In this document: piece after piece, positions 1-12,100 of the stretch | How positions within the stretch are numbered: position 1 is the stretch's first letter | Layout of the letters: every line of letters begins with the position of its first letter | Source of the DNA: Mycteria americana | Lineage: Eukaryota > Chordata > Aves > Ciconiiformes > Ciconiidae | DNA: 64,000 nucleotides | NCBI RefSeq assembly: GCF_035582795.1 | Contig: NC_134365.1 | Location: 221,171,887-221,235,886 of the forward strand | Direction: 5' to 3' | The notes under the pieces: generated by a model | Seen by the model: only the letters and a program-made list of their open reading frames with translations | What the model was told of the DNA's origin: nothing | Databases searched by the model: none | Program-made: the position numbers and the translations under genes

Positions 1-907
1 ATTTTGGGCTGGTTAAATAACCTGAGCAGGTGCTTTTCCAGTTCCGTACCTTTTTTCTAACCTTTTCTTCTGTTTCCCTGTTCTTGGCTGAGCAGGTGCT
101 CCTAGTCATGGTCTTACACTGTGCAGTGACACCAGCCTGATGCTATTTGCTATATTACTGTCCAGGAACTGACTTACACCCCTGTGAGGTCCCACTTTAA
201 CATTTATTGAGCTGGTGGAGTCCACTGTTGCAATTTAAAATAGAATTTTATTTTGATGTGGGGGCAAAGTATAACTGAGTGGCTTAGATTCTTGCTGTTC
301 AGTTTCTCTTTGGTGTTCTGCACTTCGTTTATTAAAATAAAGGTTATTGAGGGTTTCATTTTACTCTGGAGAAGGAAGTATAAATAAAAGCCAATGCCGT
401 TTTGATTTGGCTTCCTAGCACATGAATATTTGAACAGGGCTGGATTTAACATTAAGTGGGTCTCAGATCCATCATAGTAGCATTACTGCTGTCGCATAAG
501 AGGAGACAGATGTAACATTTCATCAGTATCCTCACCATCCACTGGTGCTGACAAGTTTGTCTTTTTTTTTTTTGTTGTTTTTTTTTTTGTTTGCCTGAGA
601 ATTCTCCTGGGAAATGAGTCACCTTTAATCTCTTCTTCCCTTATTTGTTGCTCACCGTAACCAACTGTGAATTGTAACAGGCTTGCTGTGATGCACAGGC
701 TGCCTGCGTGGGGCAGAGATCGGCCAAAGCCTTAGCCTGCCTTTGCCTTCTGTCAAAGAACCGAGGATAAATTCTTGCCCCTGGTGCGGATTTTGGGCTC
801 TCAAAGCACCCGTGTATGTTTGTTAAAAGAAGGGCTGTCTGCCATTCAGCTGGAAACACGTTTGCTCTGCTTTGATTTTAAGGTGATGCACTCGTGAGTT
901 GCCACAG
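1..907 (+). other. Probable MRPL48 intron, no exon recognised
   Basis: AT-leaning sequence with T-rich runs (561-592). I searched for the upstream MRPL48 exon (presequence and the segment before THGIG) and could not recognise one. No mobile element is evident. Confidence 0.5.
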
Positions 908-3900
908 ACACTACAGATCCCGTCCCACGCATGGTATTGGGAGGTTTAAGTACCTGCTCCCAAAGGAGGTAGGCATAAGAACTCCCCTACTGTGCTTGCT
1001 TTCAGCTGACCCATCTTTTTACAGTCTGATTTAAATGTTGGTAGTATTAATTCCATGGCTGATGAATCATATTAAAAAGGAATAATGTAATTGTTTACTG
1101 CTACTTTTCTCGGTAGAGAGTGTTATGTTACATGAAGTACCCACTCACAACACTGCATAAATACTTTTTTTTGTCCGGTACATTCTCGTTTAAATTAATG
1201 AATAGTTTTGGGAGGGAGCAATCTCTTCCTGATGCTGAATTTAACACTCCAACTTCAAATTATTGCAGAATATTGTGAGCAGGTCTTATTTGCATTTAAA
1301 CTTTTTACATTCCCTGAAATTTGGAAAGACAACAATTTTTGTGGAAGGAGGAAACAATAACTCATCTTAGACAGCTGCCTCGAAGGCAGGAACTGAAACA
1401 AAAAGCCGTTTGGTTTCTACTCCTTGGTTTCTTCTGGAAGAAATTAATCATGGTATGCATGTATCTTCTGTGTGACTTCTGTGGTGCTGCCATCCAAGAA
1501 TTGAACTGCTCAACTTGAGAACATCTGTTAAGATAATGTCATCCCAGTTTTGTAGTCGGGGAAAGTGTGCACAGATGGGCTGTGATATGTTCAACATAGT
1601 TCAGCAAACCTTTGTCAGAGGAGAGTACCCTAGCATGGTCTGCTGTGTGGGCAAGAGTTACTGGTTTTTATTTCTAGCTTTGTTCAAAACAGATATGTTT
1701 TCTATTTTTTTCTTTCTTTCTTTCTTTCTTTTTTTTTTTTTTTTACAATACAGGCTCCAAAGAGGAGGAAGGATAAAGTACAGATGAAAGAGATAAATGT
1801 TGGAACCGAATATGAGTATGGAGATGTCAACATCCAGATGACTTCCTACGATATGTGTCTCGTGGAGCATTTTGCTCAGTACGTGCATAAACTCTGCAAC
1901 CGATTCTCCGTTAGAGTGAATGAAAGGTATGAGGAACGCGGCTCTGTGTTCGTCCTCCCTTGCAATCGCGTTGCGTTAGGCCGTGTGAGGCTCGTAGATG
2001 ATGATACCTTGCAGACCAGGGCGCAATCTAATCTCTCTGATAGATTCTTACGTGTAAATCCAAATCTTCTGTCATCTGCCTGGTGTTCTCTTTTTTGTGC
2101 ATCTGTACGGTTTTTGGATGCTTTATTCGTATAAGAAAGGCTGAAATTGAGTTGTTCGGGCACTGACTGGACAGATCTCAAGGGGAAAAAAAGTAGCTGT
2201 TACTTTTCATTCCTTTGAGAAAAAGGCTTAGGCCTGTGGGTGCTGAGCCTGGGAACGTAGGCTTAAGTATCGCTGACTTTTGCTGCTGTTTTTTCTTTAT
2301 AGTGTTTTATTCAGGCTCTTTCCTCTGCACATACATTGCAGAGTAAGCAAGTGGTACTGAATATACAAACTAGAATGAGCTTGGGAAACCCCTGAAGACT
2401 GTGGGAGAGCCACCCGCTACTTTAATTTAGTAGTAGAGGATGCTTCAGTTGCATACTAGATCCCCAAAGCAGGTGTACCCCTGAAAGCAGCTTTGCTGGT
2501 CTTAATGAGTCTGAGGAATGCGATACAGCTCCTCGGTGCCTGCAGTGTACCTGAGGAGCTGTACTCACTGGAGAAGCACTGCGTTGCTGTAAGGAGGTAA
2601 AAACACTTAATAGTGATTATCTGAAACGCGTATCTTTAACTGTACCACTGAGTATAAACACCGGTTCCTGCTCATGCCCATTAAACCTATCAAAAATCGT
2701 TTTCTTTACGTTCATCCACTTTGCTGAACTATCAGCCGTGGATCTGAAATCCTGTGCCCGCAGATCAGTCGCTTGTAGTCTCTCTGTGATGTCTTTTGCA
2801 CCAAACAGCACTAAAAACTGCGACGATAGGTGTTTGTTTGGAGAAGGATACCCGACAACGCTAAGAAATTACAATTCTGTCAGTAGTGATGCGCTGGAAG
2901 GCATTCACGGAGAAATCCCACAGCCTGAGACTGTTGATAGCACTTTTAGTGTAAAGCGTTATTACCTTGTATCATACTTGTGCTTTCTGAGGTTGGACTT
3001 GGTGTGCAGAGTTCAGTATGTACAGAAAGAAATTATTTGCCCTTTAAGAGCAAAATTTGTAGAGTAAAACACGGGCAGGAGGATGTAGCCTGTTGTTACT
3101 GCTGCTGTGCAAATGGAGATGGGGAGGCTGAGGTCTCTGGAGTAACGCTAACCGGAGAGCAGAATCTGATCCAGTGCCTGATCGTACTCCTGTTAAATTC
3201 AGAGGTGAAAATAATATCTCTTGAGTGGTGCGTTGCAGCAGTGGTTTTTAGCTCTGTTCCCGAAGAACAGATTACAAAATAAGTCAGAACTGTTGCTTTA
3301 AAGCTTTCCTTCAACTGTAAAGAAGTTAAAAGTTCTCTTCCCAGGCTGGTGTTTGTAGCTGAAACGAGTTTTTGCTGGCAGTAGTGCTGCAAGCTTCTCC
3401 CTTATCTCTTTCCAGTAAAACACCCGGCTTCTGCCAGTGCTTGATTTGCAAGATACATTGTTTGCATAATTAATTTCTCATGAAAAGTTAATCTCCTTCC
3501 ACATTCTCTGCTGCTGGAGATGGAGTCATTCCTGTAAAGTAGTGCAAATCTATCCTCCCTGTCCTTAAGCACTGACCTGTGGTTTCTGCAGCTACGCGAT
3601 GCCCACCAAAACTAACGAAGTGGTGTTCTTGGAAGAGCGAGGTTCGAAAATGCAGCTGGATGCGGTCCTTACTACCCATCAGAGGGTTGTCCAGGTACGA
3701 GCTGGCGTTTGCCGATAGTGCTGCGGCTCTTGTGCAGCACCTCCTATCTCAGGCTCTCAAAATCCCTTAACAGGTGGAGTTAAGTCCCTTGAACAAATGA
3801 AAGGTGTAATTTGTGCGTAAATTGAAGCACAAAGAAGTCTAATTAGATTTCTTGCTAAAGCTTACTCACAAAGTAAAAGCAGAGGAGGGATTCCTGGATT

Positions 3901-6156
3901 CTGTATTTCAGCCAGAAGATTTATTATCTATTTTATGCAGAATACTTGATGCAAGGCGTAGAAGTGTCTTGTTTAAGGAAGAATGAATGGACAAACTCAA
4001 TGAAATTTTAAAATACTATTAGTATCAGGGCCAGCTTCAAAAGCGTACAACTGATTGAGGCAAATAAGTATTTCTCCTAAGTGACTTTTCCCTATTCTAT
4101 AGTGTGTCTCTTGCTATATGCTAAACCTCTGCTGAATTACCTTTTAAACCTAGAGGTAGACTTTTTCCACCTGAGCGAGCTGGTTGTGTGGTTAACGCTG
4201 GGGCTTGCAGGTTTGCCTTTGTATTAGAGTCTCACCTAAATTAAGATCTTCATGCATGGTTAAGCCTCTTTACATGCAGGAGAGCATGCAGGCGGGGACA
4301 GGGAGCACAGTGTTCATAGAGAAGAGCCGAAACGAGAGCTCTGGGCCGTGCCGTATGCGAGAGGTGCGCGCACGAAGCAGAGTGTGCTTCTCTAATGAAG
4401 TGGTTGACTGCCCCAGGCTCACACTGAAACGGACTCTCTTTCTGTGCCATTAGTATAACGGGTCCGTTTTGTCCGTGGTGTTCTGCTCCTGCAGCACTTC
4501 TATTTCTTCTTTCAGATCAGTGGTTTGAGTTCAACATTTGCTCCGATACTCTTGGAAATTATTCAGAGTAATCAGCCTGAAGGGGTCCATCTGTTAGTGA
4601 AAGAGGTATGTTTACTTTTACCAATGCCTTTGCGTTTAGGAAGCAGATACGATGCGTGACATGAATTTGCTTTGAAAATACAAACCTGGTCCTGAGGCTA
4701 CTATCTACTCTAGACTTACGGATACCCAGGATCTCCCAGAACCTGGCCCTCACTTGGTCTATGAAAAACCATTACCACTAATTCGTGATGAGTGTTTCAT
4801 TTTCCATTTAGCCTCCTACAATTAGTGCCACAGAAGGTACCTTCCCAGCCAGTCCTATAGATCTGTAGGAGATGGTGGGTTGCAAACTGCATTCCTTTGC
4901 TGCTGCAGATTCCCTGCGACTCGGAAGGGAACGCTTTCCTTCAGCCGTGCTTCACCACCTCTTATCTGGGAATCACCAGGAACTTCATGGAGCAGTTGGT
5001 AGCAAAGCTGAGACTGGAAATCCAAATGCCGTGCCCTGTTTTGATGGAATTTGCTCTGGGAGGGGTTCAGCTTGTTTTCTGCAGAAAGGCCCAACAGTTC
5101 TCTCATCGCTGAGGACAGAACTCCGCTCGCTGGTGGACCAGGCATAAGGAGATATTTAAACTTCTGTCATTTTACATTTAGACAGAACAGTCCCAGGAAG
5201 CCCTATTTATTCAGGGACAAAAGATTTTTGTGCCTTGAAAGGGAAGGCAATACAGTAAACTCAAATATGAAAACACACATGGCTTCTTAACATTCTTCAA
5301 AGGCCACTTTAGTTATCTCCAGCTCTGCAAAACCAGAAGGAATATGGGAGAAGGTCTCTTGAGCCCAGTAATCTTCTCTGCTTTGGTCACAGTCCCGTCT
5401 CAGCCTTAGGGCTGCCATTTCTTTTCTTTTTAATTTTGGCTGATGGCTTTGTCTCTGGAGGGAAAACTGTGACATTGTGCCCTTTGCAAAGTCATTGCAG
5501 TCTGATGCAGGAAGCCCAGGGGAGAGACCCAAGCTGGCTTCATACAACTGGCAGTGCAGAAGAGAGATTAAAGCTTTGGGATGCTCTTGCAAAGTTCTGG
5601 AGAAAGTGGCAGGTCTCCTCGAGAAAGTAGATAGGCAGTGGCAGAGTTGGGGGTGTCCGGTTGACTTCTTGAGCACAACGCCACTGCTCACTCTTCCAAA
5701 AGCAGTTAGCCAGGTGAGGAGGAGCCTACAAGGCTGAATTTTAGAGCCCGTGCGGTGACCACACGTGTCCACGGCTGCCACGCTCGCTTGCTGCCAGGAG
5801 CTTTCTGTCTGTCCTCTATGCTTTACCCCCAGCAGCTGTCCTTTTGGAGGCTGGATGTAACAGAGGAGGCTTAGAGCTCTGGCACCAGCTTCCAGGTGGA
5901 GCTGCCCGTGAGATCCTAGCCTACAGTGACTTTCCACTGGGGCTTCCCACTCCCTGGGTTCAGTGGACATTTAAGTCTTTCGTTTTTCCACTCTTAAGTG
6001 ATTCTCTTTGGGAGTACTCAAGAGGTGATTCTGATTTGCTTAAGGGTTGTGGTTTTTTTTTTTTTTTTCCTCCCTCCACAGCACACAGAAGCTGACTTCA
6101 AGAGGCGATTAAAGTCTCGACCAGAACTTGAAGAGCTGCTAGCGCAGATGAACTGA
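908..6156 (+). CDS. MRPL48: MRPL48, mitochondrial large-subunit ribosomal protein mL48 (3' part, 5 exons)
   Basis: Protein mL48 of the mitochondrial ribosome large subunit, of the S10-like fold; acts in the matrix in translation of mtDNA-encoded proteins. Exons read here: 908-968, 1754-1926, 3592-3694, 4516-4605, 6082-6156 (stop TGA 6154-6156). All junctions are AG/GT with matching phases, giving 166 residues. Recognisable stretches are [10 protein letters not shown] (first exon), [15 protein letters not shown] and AQYVHKLCN (second), SYAMPTKT (second/third junction), [17 protein letters not shown] and the C-terminus [12 protein letters not shown]. These match my recollection of human MRPL48, about 212 residues long, so roughly 46 N-terminal residues including the import signal lie left of the window. 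The 61-bp first visible exon was found by homology and phase. The acceptor of the second exon sits behind a long TTTC/T tract (1706-1750). It is followed by COA4 in the opposite orientation. Confidence 0.93.
1697..1750 (+). repeat. TTTC microsatellite and poly-T before an MRPL48 acceptor
   Basis: About five TTTC units followed by a T-run of about 16, leading directly into the acceptor at 1753. It doubles as an unusually long polypyrimidine tract for the 173-base MRPL48 exon. Confidence 0.85.
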
Positions 6157-6314
6157 GATGAGGAAGAATGCTTCATCCAGTTCAGAGCCACCCCTGGGAG
6201 AGCGAGGCTTCTCCTCCATGGCTGCTCAAGCCTCCAGAAGGCGACTTCACGAGTGCTGTTCTGATAATTTGGTGAATTGGAAGAAATTTCCACTGTCGTC
6301 AAGCGGTTTGTCTT

Positions 6315-6320
6315 AATAAA
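6315..6320 (+). promoter_or_regulatory. MRPL48: MRPL48 polyadenylation signal AATAAA
   Basis: Canonical AATAAA 159 bases after the MRPL48 stop codon, with T/GT-rich sequence about 20-30 bases downstream. It sets a 3' UTR of roughly 180 bases. Confidence 0.8.
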
Positions 6321-6344
6321 GACAAATACATGTGTTTGTATCTG

Positions 6345-7890
6345 ACTGAGTTGTACACTGAGTGAAGGGGGTCCACAAGGAAATGTGTCTTTTTCTCGGT
6401 TCTTCCTCCCTTTTTTTTTAATTTTCCTGTATATTTTATTCTTGGTATATAAGGATTTCTGTAAGTTTTCATCTCTGCAAGTTAATAATGCTGTACTGCA
6501 ACTCTCCCAGGTGGTACTGATGTGGAAGTGACCATCCTGCTCCTTTCTTCAGTTGAAGGCTCGAGCAATGCGTTCTTCTCGTAGAACTGCTTAAATCAGA
6601 GCTTTGCCAACACGAAAGGAGCTTCAGAGCCCTGGGACGGTTGGGGATGATCGTCCCCAAGCAGCTGAACAACCGCTGCTTGACAGAAAAAAGCCTCGGA
6701 GGGTGGAGGCGGGAAGGTTGGAGCTGTGTGTCGGGCAGTGTATGCAAAATTTCTCATTAATTTCTGATTTGCCTTTCAAGCCATAAAGGATAAATGTTCC
6801 CCTGGATCCCCGAAGTCAATCTACTTTTTACAACAGCTGTTTGGAAAGGGAGAAACTACTTGTGCCTTGAAAGGACAAATCTCAGAAGCGCTAAGCCGTT
6901 TGGGGAATTTTCCAGGGTGGTGCCAGATGCTTTTCCTAGGACTGCCGCTTTTCTCGAGTGATGTGGGACTGAATTTTGCCGCACTGCTCGGCCGCTTATC
7001 GCCATCCTGCAAAACCCAGAGCCCGCAGGAGCTGTGGCTTTTGGGTGCACGTATGGGTGCTGGGTTGAACGGGTTTTTGCTCTGATCCTCGTTCTTTCAA
7101 ATTCTGAGATTGGGTGCACGCAGCTGCTCTTATTTAGGCTGGAGCTGAGATGACACCTGATCACGCCATCCTATTAGGAAGTTATGTTACAACCAAATTT
7201 GAGCCCTGGTTTGATGGGTGCTAAGAGGAGATTCTGTTCCTGCCCCAAAACTGGCTTGTTTGGGTTCCCCTCCCCCTTTCTCAGCACCAGCTCTTTAAAA
7301 GAGGGAAAATAACTCATTAGCGCTCTCCCCCAGACAGGGGCTGCTAGATATTCACTGGTGGTCCCGCACCGGTTGTAATTTTTGGCTGGCAGTGCCAAAA
7401 CCCAGCCCTTCGGCAGCCCCTGCACCCCCCTCCCAGGCTGGGAGACAGCCTGGAAAGTTCCCCCTGGGCAAAAACCACAGGTACCCTTCCCTTTCCAGCC
7501 CACAAAAAGCAATTTTATTTTCTTTTTCGTAACTTATTTGCTAGGAGGTGGCATTCAGATGAGCATCCCACCTCGTGACAGCCCCTTTTTCCCCCCATAC
7601 CTAATGTTCCTGGGGCTTCCCAGGAGATAAATTTTCCCTGCAAAGTCCTGTCCTGGGGGACATGAGGTTATCACGGCCGGGAAAAGCTTGGGGATGGCCC
7701 AGGGAAGGACACCAAGTGGAAATCACAGCAGCGCTGTCACAGAGCCGAGATCCAGCCTGTGTGCCCTGAATGCTCCTGATTTGGGACATTTTGGGCTGGA
7801 AATCCCCATCCGACCCCACAACCATCCCCTCCGAGCTCCCAGTTATCCCCAGCAGCGCAGACGGTAGACGAGCCCTTCGGCCAGGACAAC
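6345..7890. other. Intergenic region between MRPL48 and COA4
   Basis: The two flanking genes converge here. The left part is AT-rich and the right part becomes GC-rich. Open frames are short, overlapping on both strands and lack recognisable domains. No repeat family or RNA gene was recognised. Confidence 0.6.
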
Positions 7891-7903
7891 AAACACCACT
7901 GCA

Positions 7904-7909
7904 TTTAAT
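7904..7909 (-). promoter_or_regulatory. COA4: Probable COA4 polyadenylation signal ATTAAA
   Basis: TTTAAT on the plus strand reads ATTAAA on the COA4 strand, about 155 bases after the COA4 stop. It is the common variant hexamer, and I saw no AATAAA closer on that strand. Confidence 0.5.
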
Positions 7910-8064
7910 TTCCCAACAACGTAGCGTGGATTTACCAGCACATTTACTGCTTGAATAAAAAAATAACACCAAAAAAGGGTCAAATGGCACAGCCGCCCCC
8001 TTCCTGGGGTGCTGATGGTGGGTGGGCTGGCCGGCGGTGCCAGGAGTGAGTGTCCCCAGTGATT

Positions 8065-8337
8065 TCAGTCCCCAGTGGGCGAGGGGTGGGCTTGGCGCGA
8101 GCCCGATGCCCGGCGTGGCTCTTCGGCACGCTGTCGCCGGGCCATGCACTCGCCGAAAGCCCGGACCTGGGGCTGGCAATGCCGCCAGTCCTGCCGTGCC
8201 GCCATGCACTCCTGCAGCTCCCGGTGCTGCGCCGCACAGCCCGTCCGCGAGATCATGGCGTCCACCGGGTCTTCGGCCTCCTCATCCTCATCTTCCTTCA
8301 ACGACGGTCGGCTCCTGGCGTGGCCGGGCCTCGCCAT
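8065..8337 (-). CDS. COA4: COA4, cytochrome c oxidase assembly factor 4 (twin CX9C)
   Basis: Small intermembrane-space protein of the CHCH family (also called CHCHD8) that assists assembly of respiratory complex IV. Single coding exon of 90 residues. The acidic N-terminal stretch KEDEDEEAEDPVDAMISR is followed by a textbook twin CX9C helical hairpin with cysteines at residues 34, 44, 54 and 64. The core RQDWRHCQPQVRAF matches my recollection of human COA4 (HQDWRQCQPQVQAF). The C-terminal tail after residue 64 is basic and poorly conserved. The ATG at 8335-8337 is the only start that keeps the acidic N-terminus. The gene is divergent from PAAF1, with start codons 837 bases apart, so a shared promoter interval is likely. 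Folding would depend on the MIA40 disulphide relay, as for other twin CX9C proteins. Confidence 0.95.
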   Translation of the reverse strand: MARPGHARSRPSLKEDEDEEAEDPVDAMISRTGCAAQHRELQECMAARQDWRHCQPQVRAFGECMARRQRAEEPRRASGSRQAHPSPTGD

Positions 8338-9174
8338 TGCTGAGCCGGGCTGGAGGGAGGTGGCAGGGGTCAGGGCGCTGCCTTCCCCTTGAGAGCCCTG
8401 CTTGGGTCACTGCCCCCTTTTTTGGGGGCACCCCTATGTTCCATGGGTGCTCAGCACCCTCTGCACCCCCCTCCCACACTGCTATGGGTGCCCCCATATG
8501 CTCCGTGCACCCCCAGGAGCAGCTCAGCACCCCCCATGCAGCCCCCACACCTCCATGGGTACCCAGCACCCCCCATGCATCCTCCCACGGGTGCCCAGCA
8601 CCCCCCATGCACCTTACCCCCACCCATGGGTGCCCAGCACCCTCCCCAACCCATAGCTGTCCATCCCACCCCCCATGGGTGCTCAGAGCATCTCCCCCAT
8701 GCACCCTACCCCCACCCATGGGTGCCCAGCACCCTCCATGCCCCTTCCATGGTACCTCCCCCACGCATCTCACCACCACCCGTGGGTGCCCAGCACCCTC
8801 CCCCCCGACTCTCACCTGCCCACCCCCCACGCCCTCCCATGGGGGCCCTTCCCCACCATAGGTGCCCAGCACCGACCATGCCCCCCCCAGTGGGCGCCCA
8901 GCACCCTCCGTGCCCCTCCCATGGGTGCTCAGCACCTCCCTCATGCATCTCACCAGCACCCTCCATGCCCTCCCGATGCCGTACCCAGCCCCCCCGTACC
9001 AGCCCAGCAGCGCAGCGCGGCCCCTTTAAGACTGGCGTCGGGACAGGCACTGCCGGGGCGGGGCGAGGCAGCGGGAGCGCTCGCTCATTGGAGGGCTCCT
9101 TTCCCTTCCGCTTCCGCCCCGCGGGGGCTGGCGGGAAGGAAGGAGGCGGAAGGGGGTGCGGACGCCTCGGCAAG
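8338..9174. promoter_or_regulatory. Divergent COA4/PAAF1 promoter interval
   Basis: The 837 bases between the start codons of COA4 (-) and PAAF1 (+). The PAAF1-proximal part (about 9005-9174) is CpG-rich, with GC boxes (for example GGGGCGGGGCGAGG near 9055), an inverted CCAAT (ATTGG at 9088-9092), and repeated CTTCCG/GCGGAAG ETS-like motifs just before the ATG. This fits a TATA-less housekeeping promoter. The COA4-proximal part is mostly minisatellite. Confidence 0.6.
8436..8960. repeat. GC-rich minisatellite around CATGGGTGCCCAGCACCC
   Basis: Imperfect tandem array. The core CATGGGTGCCCAGCACCC recurs about a dozen times with variable C-rich spacers of the type CCCATGCACC. The long open frames on both strands here (rich in His, Pro, Thr and Ala, or in Gly and Trp) are products of the array and not genes. 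Confidence 0.85.
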
Positions 9175-12100
9175 ATGGCGGCGACGCTGCGGATCCAAAG
9201 CGACTGGAGTCAGGCGCTGAGGTGGGCACGGCCTCCTGGTCCCCTTCTCCTAGCCCTGGTCCCTCTCCCTTGTCCCGCACTCACCGCCGCTCTTTCTCTC
9301 CTCAGGAGGGACGAGGGCGAGGCCTGGCTGAGCTGCCGGAGCCCTGGTGAGTGCTGAGGGGCCTGAGGAGGCCTCGGAGGGAGGCGGGCTGAGGGGGTGT
9401 CTGGGGGGCTTGAGAGTGCCCTGTGGGTCAGGAGGGAGTGAGGGCAGTTGGAGGGGTGCCTTGTGGGCTAGGAAGGGGTGAGGGCGTTTGAGAGGGTGCC
9501 TGGTGGTTTAGGGGAGGGTCAGGACAGTTAGGGGGATCCCTGTGGGTTAGGAGGGGGTGAGGGCGGTTGGGGGGCTGCAGTGTGGGTTAGGAGGGGGTGA
9601 GGGCGGTTGGGGGGCTGCAGTGTGGGTTAGGAGGGGGTGAGGGGGGTGGGGGGGCTGCAGTGTGGGTTAGGAGGGGGTGAGGGGGGTGGGGGGGCTGCAG
9701 TGTGAGTTAGGAGGGGGTGAGGGCGGTTGGGGGGGTGCCCTGTGGGTTAGGAGGGGGTGAGGACGTCTGGGGGGGTACCCTGTGGGTTAGGGCGGTTGGG
9801 GGGGGTGCCCTGTGGGTTATGGGAGAGTCAGGACAGTTGGGGGGTGCCTTGTGGTTTAGGGGAGTGTCAGGACAGTTAGGGGGACCCCTGTGGGTTAGGA
9901 GGGGGTGAGGGCGGTTGCGGGGGTGCCCTGTGGATTAGGGGAGGGTGAAGGGAAGGTGAGCTGAGGGGGGTCTGGGGCCTGAGGGGTGGCCGAGCTGATG
10001 GCTGCTCTCCCCACAGGGAAGCCGACCCTGTATGGCAGCCTGACCCGCCGCGGGCTCAGCACCGAGGGCGTCCCTGACATCGCTGCCTCCGAGGGCTTCG
10101 TGGTTGGGGAAGTCACCAAGGTGCCAGGGCTGGGGTGGAGCGGGGGGTCAGTAACTGCCTTCCGCACATGAAGGGGGGATACTCTTATGCCAGTCAAAAT
10201 AGCAGCCTAAAGCTGTCCCCCAGTCCCCTGCATGGTCCTATCCGGTTATCTTGGGTCTCCCACTTGTGCAGTGCCCTGAGGCTAGTCTGTAGCATCCCAT
10301 AGTCGGGCTGGGGTTGCATGTCATGGGTGGCCAGGCCATAGCGGCCATCGCTTGCCACTTGGGACCTGCATCTTGAGGAGGTGTAAGGAGACGAGCGCAA
10401 TGCTGCGTCTTCTATCAGTCTTCAGGCTGTGAGAGACCACAGCCAGGTCCAGATCGTAGTCCTGCCTTGGCAGCCTCTGTGTTTCAGTAGGACTAACAGC
10501 ACTTCTTTTTCTCCTCTCTTTTCTCCTCTAGAAAAGCATTCTCATTTCTTGTCCTCACGAAAATGTGTCCACAAAGTTCCTGGCCCCATACACAACTTTT
10601 TGTAGAATTCATCAGAAAAGTGTAAGTAACCTTGCGAAGTGAGTGGGAAATAACTGGAAGCGACCGTGAACTTTCGCAATGTGTCCAACGGTTGCGTGCC
10701 TGTTCTGAGGGGTGGCCTGCAGCATGACTTTGTGTGTGAGCTAGGTAATGAAACATATCAGGTCATAGAAACTTGGGAAACTTGATCATGGTTAAGTTTA
10801 CCCCCCAAAAAATAATCTCTAAAATTCTTCAGACTGTTTTCTTGCAAGTGATCTAAATTCTGCTCACTTCAGGCCCATGACAGATCCTCCTGTAAAGGAA
10901 TAAGATGTGTGAATTAGTGTGTCAAACACCAAGGTAAAAATAAGAGGTTCCAGGCACTGAGCTCTTCACCTCTGACTGGTTCAAATCTATCCCCGGTTTG
11001 TAGTAGCTGTTTGCTCCCATGTAACAAAGCTGTCTGTCTTTATTTGCCGTATAAATTTCTGTTTGCAGGGTTGGGAATTGAATGTCATAAACTTGTATTC
11101 ACCTAGTGGGAATTCAGAGACCAGAAATGCCCAGCTTGTATTTAAAAAAAATAAATAAATTGCGTGAACTTCTCAGTTATTTAAAAGCAGTCCTGCTCGT
11201 TTTGCTGAATAATCTTCTTTCTTATTGCACCCCCATCAATCTGGGGGTGCAACAAGTGCAGCTTCTCACTGAATGGTGATACGGAAAGGCTGACTCTGAC
11301 CTGAAATTTCATTCCTTCACTGAAGAGAAGCACATAGCTTGGCTTTGCTGGAAAGTAGTCTCTGCTTTTGCTGAATGCTTAACCCTGCATGGAAATGATC
11401 CAAGAAACGAGGGAGTGTGTAGCCTGCAGGTACAGCTGGCTGCCCTAAAGGGAGTCCCCTGAAGGCTCCTGGAGATGTTTTAGTACACTTGTCTCATGAT
11501 TTATTGAGTAAATTGTTGGGATAAACCCAGCTGAAAAGTCAGTCTCTGTTAATGAAGCTCAAAAGCGGTATAAATCAAGGTGTGTTTTGACATAAAGGCA
11601 ATTCCGCATCTCTGCAGCTGTTTGAAGAGGAAGCGGGGCTCTGCTGAGAGACGGAGCTTGGCACTAAGGCAGCTCCGGAGACAGAGGTGAATCACTTCTC
11701 TGAGCTTTGTGCTACTTAAGAGTCCCCAGCTGCCCTTTTGTGTGATAAATGGAATCAACATTCAAAGCACAGCAAAATGGAAATGCAGGCGTAAGTGTTT
11801 AGTCTGCTGTCAAACGGGTGTGATAGCTTACAGCTGCACTGCAGATCTCTCCTCTGGAAAGCAGCTGAAGCAATATCTATTAATATGTAGATGAGTTTAA
11901 AGCCGCTGTGGACTAAGCTCCAGTGATCTCTTTTTACCTGCTGCCTCTTGTTCTGAGCACTCGTGCTTGGCCTTGCCTGTTTATGTATCCCTCCTGAAAG
12001 TTTGGGGATATGTCAAATGTCAGTGAGGCTTTTTGTTCCTGCTTGAATGACCTTCAGAGGCTTTTTTTTTTTTAAACTAGGGAGCAGATTACCACAGATT

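Noticed and set aside
5287-5970. 227-codon minus-strand open frame in the MRPL48 last intron
   Set aside because: No domain or compositional sign of coding; it lies antisense within an intron with no matching splice or poly(A) context.
8022-8959. Long open frames of 155-322 codons on both strands near COA4
   Set aside because: They are translations of the GC-rich minisatellite, open on both strands at once, with no domain.
9541-9700. CRISPR-like regular repeats
   Set aside because: Units are directly abutting with no unique spacers; this is a minisatellite in a vertebrate intron.
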